A stretch of 15,466 bases of DNA from CAZAIO01 sp964485235 (lineage in GTDB: Bacteria > Chloroflexota > Dehalococcoidia > GIF9 > UBA5629). The stretch covers positions 1-15,466 of the forward strand of contig CAZAIO010000067.1 in NCBI GenBank assembly GCA_964485235.1, in the 5' to 3' direction. Numbering within the stretch: the first letter of the stretch is position 1; each line of letters starts with the position of its first letter. The translations under genes were made by a program, and so were the position numbers. The notes below the pieces were generated by a model. The model was not told where the DNA came from and did not search any database. It saw only the letters and a list, made by a program, of their open reading frames with translations. Below are positions 7,688 to 14,508 of the stretch, in pieces.

Positions 7688-8238
7688 TTGCTGCCCTCTC
7701 TACAGTATATTGATATACAGGTATCGCCGTGCCGTTTCTCCCTGGCACGGTATAGACCTCCATATCTATCCGCTAGAAGCATACGAGATGTATGCGGAAT
7801 AACAATTATTGACGTCTCGTTCATATATTTAGCATTATCGAACTGAACTAATATATTTTCAAGAGTCTTATCGGCATACGGCGGGTCCATCATTATCAAG
7901 TCATATTGCGCAGCGATAAAAGTCAAAGCCTTATTTACACTACAACAATATACATGGGCTCGCGTTGTAAAGCCAAGTTTAACCAGATTTTGCCTAATAA
8001 TATCACAACAGCGGGGTTCCTGGTCAACAAAATCAACCCAGCCGATATCCCGGCTTAACGCTTCAATACCCATTGCGCCTGTTCCCGCAAACAGGTCCAG
8101 ACCCCGCTCCCATGCTCCTTCGAAAGAAGCGACCATAGAAAATATGGCTTCTCTAATCCTGTCTGTTGTCGGACGGACCAGCTTGCTTTTTGGAATTTTC
8201 AGTTGCTGCCCTTTGGCAGTCCCACCGGTAATCCTCAT
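7684..8238 (-). CDS. rsmD: 16S rRNA (guanine(966)-N(2))-methyltransferase RsmD
   Basis: RsmD methylates the N2 of G966 in 16S rRNA of the small subunit, using S-adenosylmethionine. The 184-residue protein opens with RITGGTAKG and VRPTTDRIREAIFS, both typical of the family. The SAM-binding motif LDLFAGTGAMGIEALSR is at about residues 47-63, and the catalytic DPPY motif at 118-121 marks an exocyclic-amine methyltransferase. The start is ATG at 8236-8238. It lacks a clear ribosome binding site, and the predicted leader is only about 15-20 bases. The 3' end overlaps coaD. Two adjacent cysteines occur at about residues 77-78 and 98-99, with no assigned role. Confidence 0.95.
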   Translation of the reverse strand: MRITGGTAKGQQLKIPKSKLVRPTTDRIREAIFSMVASFEGAWERGLDLFAGTGAMGIEALSRDIGWVDFVDQEPRCCDIIRQNLVKLGFTTRAHVYCCSVNKALTFIAAQYDLIMMDPPYADKTLENILVQFDNAKYMNETSIIVIPHTSRMLLADRYGGLYRAREKRHGDTCISIYCREGSN

Positions 8239-8263
8239 ATTATTTTACCATGTACGCTCACTA

Positions 8264-8291
8264 ATTATACCGTGCTCCGGTATTCCTGCAA
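8264..8291 (-). promoter_or_regulatory. Candidate promoter of rsmD-coaD
   Basis: On the minus strand TTGCAG (8286-8291), a 16-base spacer and a perfect TATAAT (8264-8269) lie just upstream of rsmD. The predicted transcript start would leave a leader of about 18 bases, matching the absence of a good Shine-Dalgarno. The -35 is only a partial match. Confidence 0.5.
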
Positions 8292-8383
8292 CTTCCACAT
8301 ATAATCGATTTCGCCAAGCATTATATATTTTTATCACAACTGCTACAAAGTAAAGAAATATAGAAGAAAAAACTGATGTCGCC

Positions 8384-8413
8384 ATTCCTGTTTCGGAATA
8401 TTCCTATTATAAT
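8384..8413 (+). promoter_or_regulatory. Palindromic operator-like site and -10 box before acyl-CoA dehydrogenase 1
   Basis: A perfect TATAAT is at 8408-8413. Just before it is a perfect 10-base palindrome GGAATATTCC (8395-8404), and a further ATTCC at 8384-8388 makes a second inverted pair with GGAAT. The palindrome would lie in the -10/-35 spacer, a usual repressor position. The -35 itself is poor, and the start codon is 63 bases further on. Regulator unknown. Confidence 0.4.
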
Positions 8414-8476
8414 TAGCCTTCACTTGATAAAATATATTAAACTTAGGGCGTATTTTTTATAAACTGAAGGAGAGTC

Positions 8477-9658
8477 ATGGATTTCGCATTTACCGAGTCA
8501 CAGGAAAAATTCAGGCAGGAAGTACGAGATTTCCTTGATGCCGAACTCCCCCCCGATTACATAGATTACGTAGGACCTACGATCGATGACTGTGTTGCAC
8601 CCAATGAAAACGGCTTCCAGATATTTAAAGACATGGCGCGTAAATTCGGGGAAAAAGGATGGCTTTCTTTAAACTGGCCTAAAGAATACGGCGGTAAAGC
8701 ATATTCATTCGTAGATTACCTTATTTTCCTCGAAGAGATCGCTCGAAGGGGGTCTCCCGGTTTCAATGCTGTCGGCGCTAAAATGCTTGCTCCTACTCTC
8801 ATCCAGTACGGGACTGAAGAACAAAAAAAGAAACATCTCGTACCGATATCACGCGGTGAAGAACTCTGGGCTGAATCGCTGAGTGAGCCGGAGGCCGGAT
8901 CAGACCTCGGTGCATTAAAAACATCAGCGGTAAGAAAAGGCGACGAATACGTCATCAACGGACAAAAGACGTGGAGCACATTTGCCCACTATTCGGACTG
9001 GATCTTCATTCTTGCACGTACTGACCCTTCGGCAAAAGGAAGCAGAGGACTCACATTTTTCCTGATCGACCTGTCAACACCGGGAGTCGATACCGTACCG
9101 ATCAAGAACCTGAATAATGAACCGGACTTCAGCGAAATCTTTTTCGATAATGCTAAATTTCATAAGGATAACGTTCTTGGTGAAGAAAACCACGGATGGG
9201 AAGTAGCACAAACACTTTTAAGCTATGAGCGTGTCTATATACCTCCGATCTCTGTAATATTTACCCTTATAGATAGAGTAGGTAAATACCTTAAAAAAAG
9301 AAACGATCCGGACTGGCCGGTTAACAGGCAAAAGCTGGCCAGCCTGAGAGTCGAAGCAGAGATCGGCCGTCTGATGTGTTACAAAATAGCCTGGCTCCAG
9401 GACAAAAAGACAGCCACAGAATGGCATGCCGCACAGTCCAGGCTTTATAGTACCCGTCTGCTCAAACGCGCTGCCGGCGAGGCAATGAACCTTTTAGGAT
9501 GCTACGGTCAACTGGGAGAACATGAAAAGAAGTCCCCTCTTCATGGATGGGTACAGCACCTCTTCCTGGCTACCCGTGGCGCAACAGTTGCCGCCGGTAC
9601 ATCGGAAATACAGAAATACCTTATTGCCACTAAAGGTCTGGGGCTGCCCAGAGGTTAG
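8477..9658 (+). CDS. Acyl-CoA dehydrogenase 1 (IVD/LCAD-type catalytic position)
   Basis: This 393-residue, FAD-dependent enzyme is expected to form the alpha-beta double bond of an acyl-CoA and reduce electron-transfer flavoprotein. AAGGAGAG precedes the ATG. The flavin and substrate motif is SLSEPEAGSDLGALKTSA (about residues 135-152), followed by QKTWSTFAHYSDW, which resembles the FadE group of bacterial enzymes acting on long or cyclic acyl-CoAs. At the MCAD catalytic position it has AAGTSEIQ (A373 instead of Glu), but LLSYERVY gives E251 at the IVD/LCAD catalytic position, so it is probably active. Its usual long insertion near residues 35-45 (GPTIDDCVAPNEN) also fits that group. The substrate cannot be assigned. 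It is followed by a 390-base gap. Confidence 0.93.
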   Translation: MDFAFTESQEKFRQEVRDFLDAELPPDYIDYVGPTIDDCVAPNENGFQIFKDMARKFGEKGWLSLNWPKEYGGKAYSFVDYLIFLEEIARRGSPGFNAVGAKMLAPTLIQYGTEEQKKKHLVPISRGEELWAESLSEPEAGSDLGALKTSAVRKGDEYVINGQKTWSTFAHYSDWIFILARTDPSAKGSRGLTFFLIDLSTPGVDTVPIKNLNNEPDFSEIFFDNAKFHKDNVLGEENHGWEVAQTLLSYERVYIPPISVIFTLIDRVGKYLKKRNDPDWPVNRQKLASLRVEAEIGRLMCYKIAWLQDKKTATEWHAAQSRLYSTRLLKRAAGEAMNLLGCYGQLGEHEKKSPLHGWVQHLFLATRGATVAAGTSEIQKYLIATKGLGLPRG

Positions 9659-10048
9659 TGGAACTCACCCGGACAGATACAAGTACGGAACATTGCAGTA
9701 ATGATAGTTAAAAAGGTATAATAAATCAAAGCGCAATAACTCCATGTTTCTATTTCGAGTTTACCGGGAATATCTTGAATTAAAAGACTATAAAAAGTAG
9801 CCGGTACTATAAACGTTATCCGGCACGACTTGTGTCTGCCTGATGAATCTTACCGGTTTTTACTGCCACTATAAAACGCCGGATTGCGCTTAGTGGACTG
9901 CCCTTATCTTTGTATATATAACCATGGCAAAGAAAATTCAAAGAGGACCGCACAACCACAGCCGGTAACTTCAGATGATCTCTGTGAATTGCTTCTTGCC
10001 ATCTCAGGTAAATGATAATTTCAATTAAATAGCAGGAGGAACCGACTC
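9659..10048. other. 390-base intergenic region between two acyl-CoA dehydrogenase genes
   Basis: No convincing gene is visible. It contains a promoter-like pair at 9693-9722, weak hairpin possibilities (GCCGG/CCGGC at 9800-9824; CCACT/AGTGG at 9866-9896), a TATATATAA stretch at about 9913-9921, and a strong AGGAGGA ribosome binding site at 10034-10040 for the next gene. A 40-codon frame from GTG 9893 to TGA 10015 lacks a ribosome binding site. The long leader could carry regulation or a small RNA, but nothing identifies a known class. Confidence 0.5.
9693..9722 (+). promoter_or_regulatory. Candidate sigma-70 promoter downstream of acyl-CoA dehydrogenase 1
   Basis: TTGCAG (9693-9698), an 18-base spacer and a perfect TATAAT (9717-9722) point toward acyl-CoA dehydrogenase 2. 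The same TTGCAG/TATAAT combination precedes rsmD. If used, the leader before the next start codon would be about 320 bases, long enough for a structured leader or an independent small RNA. Confidence 0.4.
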
Positions 10049-11569
10049 ATGGAACCCTTCCCCTGGTGGACTGACGAACAGAAGAAATTCGCTCAAGATA
10101 TACACGAGTTTGCCAATGAGATTATGCCCAGGACTGAAGAAGCGCGATGGAAAAAAGAATTTCCGTGGGATATTTTCGACGCGATAGGCAGGAAAGGTTT
10201 TTCCAGGGCAATGCTGCCGAAAGAATATGGAGGCCTTGGTCTGGGTGCGACCGGCGGTTGCATAGCTGTCGAAGAGCTTTCCCGGATGCCGAACATAGGA
10301 CGTGTCTATAGCGGCAATATTCTCGGCGGCGTGGGACAGATACTTGCTTTCGGCACGAAAGAACAAAAAGAAAGATTTATACCGAGGATTGCCGGAGGTG
10401 AAATAGGAGCAATCTGCATTACCGAGCCTTTCGCAGGTACGGACGCCGCCGCGATAGAAACGGTCGCCCGCCGCGAAGGCGATCAATACATCATCAGCGG
10501 AAAGAAACGATATATTGTCTCTGCCGGTGTCGCATCACGATACATGCTCTATGCATTGACGGACAGAGACCCGGAGAAAAAACGCACATACCAGCATCTC
10601 ACCGCTTTCGTAGTTGAAAAAGGAATGCCCGGATTCCACGTGGAGAAAATAAACGAGATCTGCGGCTTCGATGGAATACAGAACGGTGTGCTCGACCTTA
10701 CTGAAGTACCGGTACCGGTGAGCAACAGGATCGGTGAAGAGGGAAAGGGATGGCAGGTTATGATGGAAGGTGTGAACCTCGAAAGGACGGTAATTGCCGC
10801 AATGATCACCGGCTGGATGCGCAGCCTCATCGAAACGGTTATCCCCTACACACAGAGAAGAGTGCAGTTCGACCAGCGTACCGCAGATATGCCGGTGAAC
10901 CAGTTTAAACTTGCAGATCTCTTTATTACATTCAAGATATCGCGACTGGCATGTTATTACAATGCATACCTGTACGATCAGGGTTACGATATGGCGCTGG
11001 AAGCGGCATCCGTCAAGGCGTTTAACTGTGAGCATTGTGTCGATATGGCGCGGGACGCAATTCAACTTATGGGCGGCGACGGGCTTACCCCATTCTATCT
11101 CCCGGAAACTATCTATAAACTCGCAAAAGTGGAAGAGATATCCAGCGGTACTATGGAAGCGATGAGGCTCGTTACTTTCAAAAACGGGATGAAGGAAATG
11201 TCCAAAGAGCTGACAGGAAGAAGGCGGGTTGCGCATAAGGAAATGAAAGTGCCGATCACAACCTACGAAAAGGTAGAGAAGCGGGCAAACGCAAATGAAG
11301 ACGATCTTCTTAAAGCGCTCGCTGATGATTACGTGGTCAATCCCGGACTGTACATGAGCCGGTCCGATTTCACCGATATCTTCGAAATCGATGACAAAAC
11401 GCTGGACAGTCTTCTCGAATCGCTTGAGCAAAAGGGCATAGTGAAGCTCTACCGCAAAAAGGGAGTGATCGAGCTTGCCAAGGCCACTTACGACGGACTT
11501 AAAAAGGCGAATCCTCTGGAGTACTATCAATGGTTCCCCTGGTGGGTTGACGAGAGGAGGAAATTTTAA
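10049..11569 (+). CDS. Acyl-CoA dehydrogenase 2 with C-terminal winged-helix-like extension
   Basis: It has 506 residues against a usual 380-400. The start is ATG after AGGAGGA, eight bases upstream. Residues 1 to about 390 are an acyl-CoA dehydrogenase: PKEYGGLGLG, the flavin motif ITEPFAGTDAAAIETVA, VQFDQ, and DAIQLMGGDG. The MCAD-type Glu is replaced by Ser (S366 in SSGTMEA), but E245 in NLERTV is at the IVD/LCAD catalytic position, so activity is likely. Residues about 396-506 are an added tail. From D418 it reads as three helices and a hairpin (DDLLKALADDYV, SRSDFTDIFEI, TLDSLLESLEQKGIVKLYRKKGVIEL), resembling a winged helix. The last 11 residues, FPWWVDERRKF (496-506), nearly repeat residues 4-14, FPWWTDEQKKF. 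The fusion could sense or regulate, mediate assembly, or be a relic of a tandem duplication. The substrate is unknown. Confidence 0.9.
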   Translation: MEPFPWWTDEQKKFAQDIHEFANEIMPRTEEARWKKEFPWDIFDAIGRKGFSRAMLPKEYGGLGLGATGGCIAVEELSRMPNIGRVYSGNILGGVGQILAFGTKEQKERFIPRIAGGEIGAICITEPFAGTDAAAIETVARREGDQYIISGKKRYIVSAGVASRYMLYALTDRDPEKKRTYQHLTAFVVEKGMPGFHVEKINEICGFDGIQNGVLDLTEVPVPVSNRIGEEGKGWQVMMEGVNLERTVIAAMITGWMRSLIETVIPYTQRRVQFDQRTADMPVNQFKLADLFITFKISRLACYYNAYLYDQGYDMALEAASVKAFNCEHCVDMARDAIQLMGGDGLTPFYLPETIYKLAKVEEISSGTMEAMRLVTFKNGMKEMSKELTGRRRVAHKEMKVPITTYEKVEKRANANEDDLLKALADDYVVNPGLYMSRSDFTDIFEIDDKTLDSLLESLEQKGIVKLYRKKGVIELAKATYDGLKKANPLEYYQWFPWWVDERRKF

Positions 11570-11594
11570 GGTGCACTATCCGTACAGAGGATAG

Positions 11595-11607
11595 CGATAA
11601 GTTATCG
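11595..11607. promoter_or_regulatory. Operator-like palindrome before the carboxyltransferase gene
   Basis: CGATAA-G-TTATCG is a perfect 6-base-arm inverted repeat. It overlaps the left part of the candidate -35 (11605-11610), the classic place for a repressor. It is 74-107 bases upstream of the possible start codons. The bound regulator is unknown. Confidence 0.45.
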
Positions 11608-11634
11608 ACTTTTCATGGTGGTTTTATATACAAT
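11605..11634 (+). promoter_or_regulatory. Candidate promoter of the carboxyltransferase-dehydrogenase 3-fixC operon
   Basis: TCGACT (11605-11610, 4 of 6) and TACAAT (11629-11634, 5 of 6) are spaced by 18 bases. The pair lies within the 111-132-base gap after acyl-CoA dehydrogenase 2, so the downstream genes may have their own promoter besides readthrough. Confidence 0.4.
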
Positions 11635-11701
11635 ATGGGCAACGCAGACCGGATACATATAGAAGCAAATAGAATACAACATGAGCGAGGGAATTATGGC
11701 A

Positions 11702-13258
11702 ATGGAAGAATATATCGACAAGCTCAGGGAGGCAAAGGCAAAAGCAGCGCTGGGCGGCGGCCAGGAAAAGATCGACAGGGAACATAAAAAAGGAAAGCTC
11801 ACCGCACGCGAACGTATCGACCTGCTTCTCGACCCTGACAGCTTTAATGAATTCAATATGCTGGTAAAACACAGGGCGGGCGCACCGGGAGACGGCATCG
11901 TAATAGGTCACGGAACGATAGACAGCCGTAGAGTATGCGTATTCTCTCACGACACCACAGTGCTGGGTGCATCGCAAGGCTATCTGCACGGCAGAAAGAT
12001 GTATAAAATACACGAAATGGCCATGAATATGGGTGTCCCCATTATTTGCTTAAATGATTCTCCGGGAGCACGCGTGATCAGGCCGGAACTCGCCGGAAGC
12101 GACGACCCGTACCGTATCAGCGATGAAAAGTTTTCCGGTGTTATTTTCTATGTCAATACAATCAGTTCCGGCGTAGTACCGCAAATTACTGCCATCCTCG
12201 GCAACTGCACCGGAGGCTCCGTGTATTCCCCGGCCCTTACCGACTTTATTTTCATGGTTGACAATCTTTCCAACATGTTCATCACTGGCCCGCGCGTCAT
12301 CAAATCAGTGACCGGCGAAGAGGTCAGCATGGAAGACCTCGGCGGACCGAAAGTACACTGTCAGCTTACCGGCGTTGCGGACTTCCGGGTAAAAGATGAG
12401 GATGCCTGTATGCAGGGAATACGAAAACTGCTGTCGTTTCTCCCTTCCAGCTGGAAGGAAAAACCGGCATATGTTCCCTCTGAAGATGACTCCGAACGGT
12501 ATACCGATAAACTGGAAACCATAGTTCCCGCCGTGACGACCAAAGGCTACGATGTGAAACAGGTAATCAAAGAACTCGTTGACTACGGCGATTTCCTGGA
12601 AGTGAAAAAAGAATTTGCCGGTGAGATAGTGGTCGGTTTTGCCCGGATGGACGGAAGAGTTGTCGGTGTGGTAGCAAATCAACCGATGATTCGCGCCGGG
12701 TGTATGAGCGTGGATAGCTCCGACAAACAGGCACGCTTCATCAGGTTCTGCGACGCGTTCAACATCCCGATCATACTGCTTGTCGATACTCCGGGGTATC
12801 TTCCCGGTAAGGACCAGGAACATAAGGGAATTATCCGCCACGGAGCAAAAGTGCTGTATGCGCTCTCTGAAGCCACCGTCCCGAAGGTGGCTGTTTTGCT
12901 GAGAAAAGTTTACGGCGGAGCCGCTCTCGGTATGGGTATCCTCCCGGGATTCGGCACCGATCTCGTGTTCGCATGGCCCATCGCCGAAGTCGGCGCTATG
13001 GGCGCCGAACAGGCGGTAGACCTGTTCTATACGGAAGATATTAAAAATGCACCGGATCCGGCGGAGTTCCGTCAGAAAAAGGTACAGGAATACAGGGATT
13101 GGTATGCCGATACACTGAACCTGGCATCACAGGTGACCTATGTCCAGGACATTATCGAGCCGAGGGAGACAAGACGCTGTCTCACCCGTTCGCTGAAATT
13201 GCTGGAAAACAAAGAGAGACGATATCAAAATAAATGGCATGGCAATATCCCTCTCTAA
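11702..13258 (+). CDS. Acyl-CoA carboxylase carboxyltransferase subunit (PccB/MmdA family)
   Basis: This carboxyltransferase of the crotonase-like biotin-dependent family moves CO2 between biotin and an acyl-CoA; relatives are propionyl-CoA carboxylase beta and methylmalonyl-CoA decarboxylase alpha. Three in-frame ATGs exist (11681, 11696, 11702). The last is preferred because GAGGGA (11687-11692) sits nine bases before it, giving 518 residues, normal for the family. The opening GGGQEKIDREHKKGKLTARERIDLLLD is typical. The two oxyanion-hole regions are NCTGGSVYSPALTD (G171-G172) and YGGAALGMG (G405-G406). FAWPIAEVGAMGAEQAV follows, intermediate between propionyl- and methylcrotonyl-type sequences. 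An insertion occurs after NDSPGARV (IRPELAGSDDPYRISDEK). No biotin carboxylase, biotin carrier or membrane decarboxylase subunit is in the window, so direction and substrate are open. Confidence 0.93.
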   Translation: MEEYIDKLREAKAKAALGGGQEKIDREHKKGKLTARERIDLLLDPDSFNEFNMLVKHRAGAPGDGIVIGHGTIDSRRVCVFSHDTTVLGASQGYLHGRKMYKIHEMAMNMGVPIICLNDSPGARVIRPELAGSDDPYRISDEKFSGVIFYVNTISSGVVPQITAILGNCTGGSVYSPALTDFIFMVDNLSNMFITGPRVIKSVTGEEVSMEDLGGPKVHCQLTGVADFRVKDEDACMQGIRKLLSFLPSSWKEKPAYVPSEDDSERYTDKLETIVPAVTTKGYDVKQVIKELVDYGDFLEVKKEFAGEIVVGFARMDGRVVGVVANQPMIRAGCMSVDSSDKQARFIRFCDAFNIPIILLVDTPGYLPGKDQEHKGIIRHGAKVLYALSEATVPKVAVLLRKVYGGAALGMGILPGFGTDLVFAWPIAEVGAMGAEQAVDLFYTEDIKNAPDPAEFRQKKVQEYRDWYADTLNLASQVTYVQDIIEPRETRRCLTRSLKLLENKERRYQNKWHGNIPL

Positions 13259-13285
13259 TGAATGCCGTCGTTCTCTTATAAAACG

Positions 13286-13302
13286 ATAACCTTTCAGGTT
13301 AT
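13286..13302. repeat. Hairpin in the gap before acyl-CoA dehydrogenase 3
   Basis: ATAACCT (13286-13292) and AGGTTAT (13296-13302) are a perfect 7-bp inverted repeat with a three-base spacer (TTC), in a 73-base gap. It is AT-rich and lacks a T-run, so it is more likely an mRNA stem or protein site than a terminator. The flank CGATAA resembles one arm of the palindrome at 11595. Confidence 0.4.
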
Positions 13303-13331
13303 ATAAATATTATCAAGACGAGGGAATATCG

Positions 13332-14486
13332 ATGAATTTTGAACTGACCGAAGAACAAAGAATGTTACGCGACATGGCACGGCAATTCGCCGAACAGGAA
13401 ATGCTGCCCAAGATAAAAGATAATGAACGTCAGCGTAAAATAGACTATGACATTGTAAAGAAAACGGCAGCCCTGGGACTGAAAGGGATACAGATACCTC
13501 AGGAATACGGAGGACTGGGGCTCGATTATGTCACCGCAGCCGTTGTCTGGGAGCAACTCAGCTGGGCAAGCTGGTCGCAGACGCAGATGTCAGTGGGCGA
13601 CGGAGTCCTTGCCGGAACAATTCTCATGAACGTTGCCAGCGAGGAACAAAAAAAGAAATACCTGCCTCCGCTTTGCAGCGGTGACAAGATCATTGCGGTT
13701 GCCGCCGTGGAACCGAATGCGGGCAGCGATGCGAGCGCAATCGAAACTACGGCAATACCCGACGGCAACGATTATATAATCAATGGCACAAAGCTCTTCA
13801 TCAGCCATGGAGGCGTATGCGATACCGTCTTTGTTCTGGCCCAGACCGATAAAAACCTGGGACCAAAAGGACTGGCGCTTTTTGCTGTAGATAAAGACAA
13901 TCCCGGGTTCTCCAGTGCCGAAGTGGAGATGGTGGGCGATTGCACCGGCGATGTGTCCAATCTGAGGTTCAGTGACTGCCGGATACGGAAGGAAAACCTC
14001 ATAGGAGCAATCGGACGCGGACTGCAAAATGCCCTGACGGGAATTGATACGGCGCGTCTTTATCTCTCTGCCAGTGGTGTCGGCATAGCCCAGAGCTGTA
14101 TGGAATCTTGCATACGGTACAGTCTGGAGCGCCGCCAGTTCGGCAAACCAATCGCCAGTTTTCAGCTTATACAGGAAACGATCGCCAAAATGTATGCCGA
14201 AATACAGATGTTGAGATGGCAGGTCTATTATGCCGCAGACCTGAAAAGCAAGGGCCTCCCGCACGGAAAAGAGCTTTCAGCAGCCAAATGGTATGCCGCC
14301 GACCTTGCGGTGAGAGCATCTACCGAAGCTATCAGGCTCCACGGTGCATATGGATGTTCTGATGAATACCCGGTGGAACACCACTACCGTGACGCAATTG
14401 TTATCAATATCCTCGGAGGTACCCCTGAGGTACATAAGATGACCATCGGGCGTGAACTCCTTGAGATCAACGCTCTTAGCAGATAA
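13332..14486 (+). CDS. Acyl-CoA dehydrogenase 3, lacking Glu at both usual catalytic positions
   Basis: It has 384 residues, typical of the family, and GAGGGA six bases before the ATG. Family marks are IPQEYGGLGLDYVT, the flavin motif AVEPNAGSDASAIETTA, INGTKLFISHGG, RRQFGKPIASFQLIQ, and AIRLHGAYGC. The residue at the MCAD catalytic position is Gly (G362 in LGGTPEVH), and at the IVD/LCAD position it is Ala (A241 in GIDTARL). Another acidic residue (D239 is near) may act as base, or the protein may work without alpha-proton removal, for example as a reductase, desulfinase-like or non-catalytic subunit; these are inferences. It follows the carboxyltransferase by 73 bases and precedes fixC by 22 bases, so it is probably in one operon and linked to electron transfer through FixC. 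The fold assignment is firm; the reaction is not. Confidence 0.92.
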   Translation: MNFELTEEQRMLRDMARQFAEQEMLPKIKDNERQRKIDYDIVKKTAALGLKGIQIPQEYGGLGLDYVTAAVVWEQLSWASWSQTQMSVGDGVLAGTILMNVASEEQKKKYLPPLCSGDKIIAVAAVEPNAGSDASAIETTAIPDGNDYIINGTKLFISHGGVCDTVFVLAQTDKNLGPKGLALFAVDKDNPGFSSAEVEMVGDCTGDVSNLRFSDCRIRKENLIGAIGRGLQNALTGIDTARLYLSASGVGIAQSCMESCIRYSLERRQFGKPIASFQLIQETIAKMYAEIQMLRWQVYYAADLKSKGLPHGKELSAAKWYAADLAVRASTEAIRLHGAYGCSDEYPVEHHYRDAIVINILGGTPEVHKMTIGRELLEINALSR

Positions 14487-14508
14487 ATATTAATAGACAG
14501 GGATTCTT

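Noticed and set aside
9924..9968. 14-codon basic peptide frame starting ATGGCAAAG
   Set aside because: No Shine-Dalgarno upstream and too short to support.
9893..10015. 40-codon frame (GTG to TGA) before acyl-CoA dehydrogenase 2
   Set aside because: No ribosome binding site, low-complexity middle part, no recognisable motif.
10535..11530. 331-codon antisense frame opposite acyl-CoA dehydrogenase 2
   Set aside because: Cys/His/Phe-rich composition typical of a reverse shadow, with no motifs and no ribosome binding site; the plus-strand frame has clear family motifs.
11571..11594. GTG-started seven-codon frame after AGGAGG, possible leader peptide
   Set aside because: The AGGAGG belongs to the coding end of acyl-CoA dehydrogenase 2; the frame has no run of regulatory codons or attenuator structure.
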